NCBI RefSeq assembly: GCF_025699295.1
Contig: NZ_JAILWB010000006.1
Location: 124,001-188,000 of the forward strand
Direction: 5' to 3'
Length of the DNA stretch: 64,000 nt
Source of the DNA: Hydrogenophaga sp.
Lineage (GTDB): Bacteria > Pseudomonadota > Gammaproteobacteria > Burkholderiales > Burkholderiaceae_C
Part shown: one piece after another, positions 60,918 to 64,000 of the stretch
Layout: every line of letters begins with the position of its first letter
Position numbering within the stretch: position 1 is the first letter of the stretch
Position numbers and translations under genes: made by a program
Notes under the pieces: model-generated
What the model was told of the DNA's origin: nothing
Database searches by the model: none
The model's input: the letters and a program-made list of their open reading frames with translations, nothing else

Positions 60918-61361
60918 ATGCACGCCCCGGACCACCGCCCCGCCGTCGACCGCCTCTGCCACTGGTTCGAATCGCTCTCGCCGCAGTCGCTCGCCCAGTT
61001 GGGCGACTTCTACACCGTGGATGCGCGCTTCAAGGACCCGTTCAACGAGGTGTGGGGCATTCCGGCGATCACGCGCGTCTTCGAGCACATGTTCAACAGC
61101 CTGCACGAGCCGCGCTTCGTGGTGACCCACCGCATCACTGACGGCGCACAGTGTTTCCTGGTGTGGGAGTTCCACTTCCGCTTCCAGCGCTTCGACAGCG
61201 CCATCGAACAGGTGGTGCACGGCGGATCGCACCTGCAGCTGGCCGAGGATGGCCGCGTCAGCGACCACCGCGACTACTGGGACGCGGCCGAGGAGCTGTA
61301 CGAAAAGCTGCCGCTGGTGGGCCGGCTGATGCGCTGGTTGAAGCGGCGCGCGAACCGCTGA
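60918..61361 (+). CDS. NTF2-like (SnoaL-type) small protein
   Basis: This 147-residue protein has the cone-like NTF2 fold, recognised from FYTVDARFKDPFNEVWG, FVVTHRITDGAQCFLVWEFHF and HLQLAEDGRVSDHRDYWD. Members bind small hydrophobic molecules or act as isomerases; no catalytic residue can be assigned here. It lies seven bases after the SDR gene and closes the operon, converging on the GST gene. The basic C-terminus (LMRWLKRRANR) is notable. Confidence 0.85.
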   Translation: MHAPDHRPAVDRLCHWFESLSPQSLAQLGDFYTVDARFKDPFNEVWGIPAITRVFEHMFNSLHEPRFVVTHRITDGAQCFLVWEFHFRFQRFDSAIEQVVHGGSHLQLAEDGRVSDHRDYWDAAEELYEKLPLVGRLMRWLKRRANR

Positions 61362-61381
61362 CGCCATTCCTCCTGGCGCGA

Positions 61382-63548
<2,167 letters not shown>

Positions 63549-63555
63549 GCCCGAT

Positions 63556-63981
63556 TCACTTTCCGCCGGCCGGGCTGTCTTCGAGCGCGCGCTCGGCATA
63601 ACGGTTGAAGCGCCAGGCATCGCCCTCGATGGTGATGCGCCGCCAGCTCGCTCGCTTCTCACCCGGGGTCATCTCGGTCCAGCGCTGCACCTCGTCGAAC
63701 GTGCGTCCACAGCCCTTGCAGACTTCGTCACCCTGGCTGGTCGAGCAGATGGCGATGCACGGGGTGTCGGGCGTGGACTCGTACCAGCGCATCCAGGCGG
63801 CCCGTGCCGCAGCCGGCAGGGTGACCTCGTCGGCCTCGGTTTCGTGGTGCCACACCATCAGCGCATACACCTCGGCCAGCGCACGCGTTTCCTTGCATAG
63901 CGACACACCATCTGGCGAGGGTGAGCGCTCACGCCAATAATTGATCGCGGCTTCGATATCGGTGATGTGGATGCCGGCCAT
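63556..63981 (-). CDS. DUF3717-DUF1289 fusion protein
   Basis: This 141-residue protein joins an N-terminal DUF3717 segment (HITDIEAAINYWRERSPS, RALAEVYALMVWHHE) to a C-terminal DUF1289 segment (PCIAICSTSQGDEVCKGCGR, then EVQRWTEMTPGEKRASW). The four cysteines of the latter (Cys-x3-Cys...Cys-x2-Cys) probably bind a metal. Both families are of unknown function. It converges on purB with seven bases between stops. The ATG at 63981 is near the right edge and the upstream region is not visible. Confidence 0.85.
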   Translation of the reverse strand: MAGIHITDIEAAINYWRERSPSPDGVSLCKETRALAEVYALMVWHHETEADEVTLPAAARAAWMRWYESTPDTPCIAICSTSQGDEVCKGCGRTFDEVQRWTEMTPGEKRASWRRITIEGDAWRFNRYAERALEDSPAGGK

Positions 63982-64000
63982 GGGGTGTGCATGATAGCCA

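Overview
The window is a dense, high-GC chromosomal segment (53 protein-coding genes, no RNA genes, no phage or insertion sequence seen). It comes from a beta-proteobacterium of the order Burkholderiales, most likely family Comamonadaceae, possibly Hydrogenophaga-like. The grounds are a narXL/narK1K2/narG locus, gene orders familiar in that family (lysM-dprA, yajC-secD-secF, a DUF3717/DUF1289 protein), and an intergenic repeat I associate with Comamonadaceae. The family assignment is inference.

Region 1 (1-10250) is a nitrate-respiration and nitrosative-stress island on the minus strand: nsrR-narX-narL-cupin, then an FNR-type box, then narK1-narK2-narG, with narG running off the left edge. 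A Ric/YtfE di-iron repair protein is transcribed divergently from nsrR. narG carries a REP-like palindrome inserted in frame. Region 2 (10300-19200) holds two small membrane proteins, pgk, and an envelope-modification block: EptA lipid A phosphoethanolamine transferase, a PmrAB/QseBC-type two-component system, and an unusual 891-residue fusion of a PAP2 phosphatase with an LtaS-like phosphoglycerol transferase. TTAA-type direct repeats with 11-base spacing occur upstream of both eptA and the two-component operon.

Region 3 (19200-34700) is housekeeping: azlCD amino-acid exporter, fmt-def, lysM-dprA, a DUF1631 protein, yajC-secD-secF, a giant indolepyruvate ferredoxin oxidoreductase and its divergent Lrp/AsnC regulator. 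Region 4 (34800-40102) is the most novel part. It is an apparent operon of four secreted beta-rich subunits, a PapD-like periplasmic chaperone, and a 661-residue predicted outer-membrane beta-barrel ending in an SdrD-B-like domain. It looks like a fimbria-type assembly system but has no recognisable FimD/PapC usher, and a structured terminator-like RNA follows the first subunit gene.

Region 5 (40110-53600) contains mltA, a tiny membrane protein, a FixJ/DctR-type regulator and PAS sensor kinase, a nitrilase-family amidase, yhdP, glnE, a rhombosortase-like protease and a ferritin-like di-iron protein. Region 6 (53600-61400) is a long plus-strand operon with overlapping start and stop codons: FAD oxidoreductase, DUF1365, Cfa-like methyltransferase, chalcone-isomerase-like protein, MFS transporter, DUF3833 lipoprotein, SDR and an NTF2-like protein. 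It probably modifies membrane fatty acids, and a 549-base palindrome-rich region with a structured leader precedes it. The window ends with a GST, purB and a DUF3717-DUF1289 protein. Intergenic spaces are otherwise short; only 53585-54133 exceeds 300 bases.
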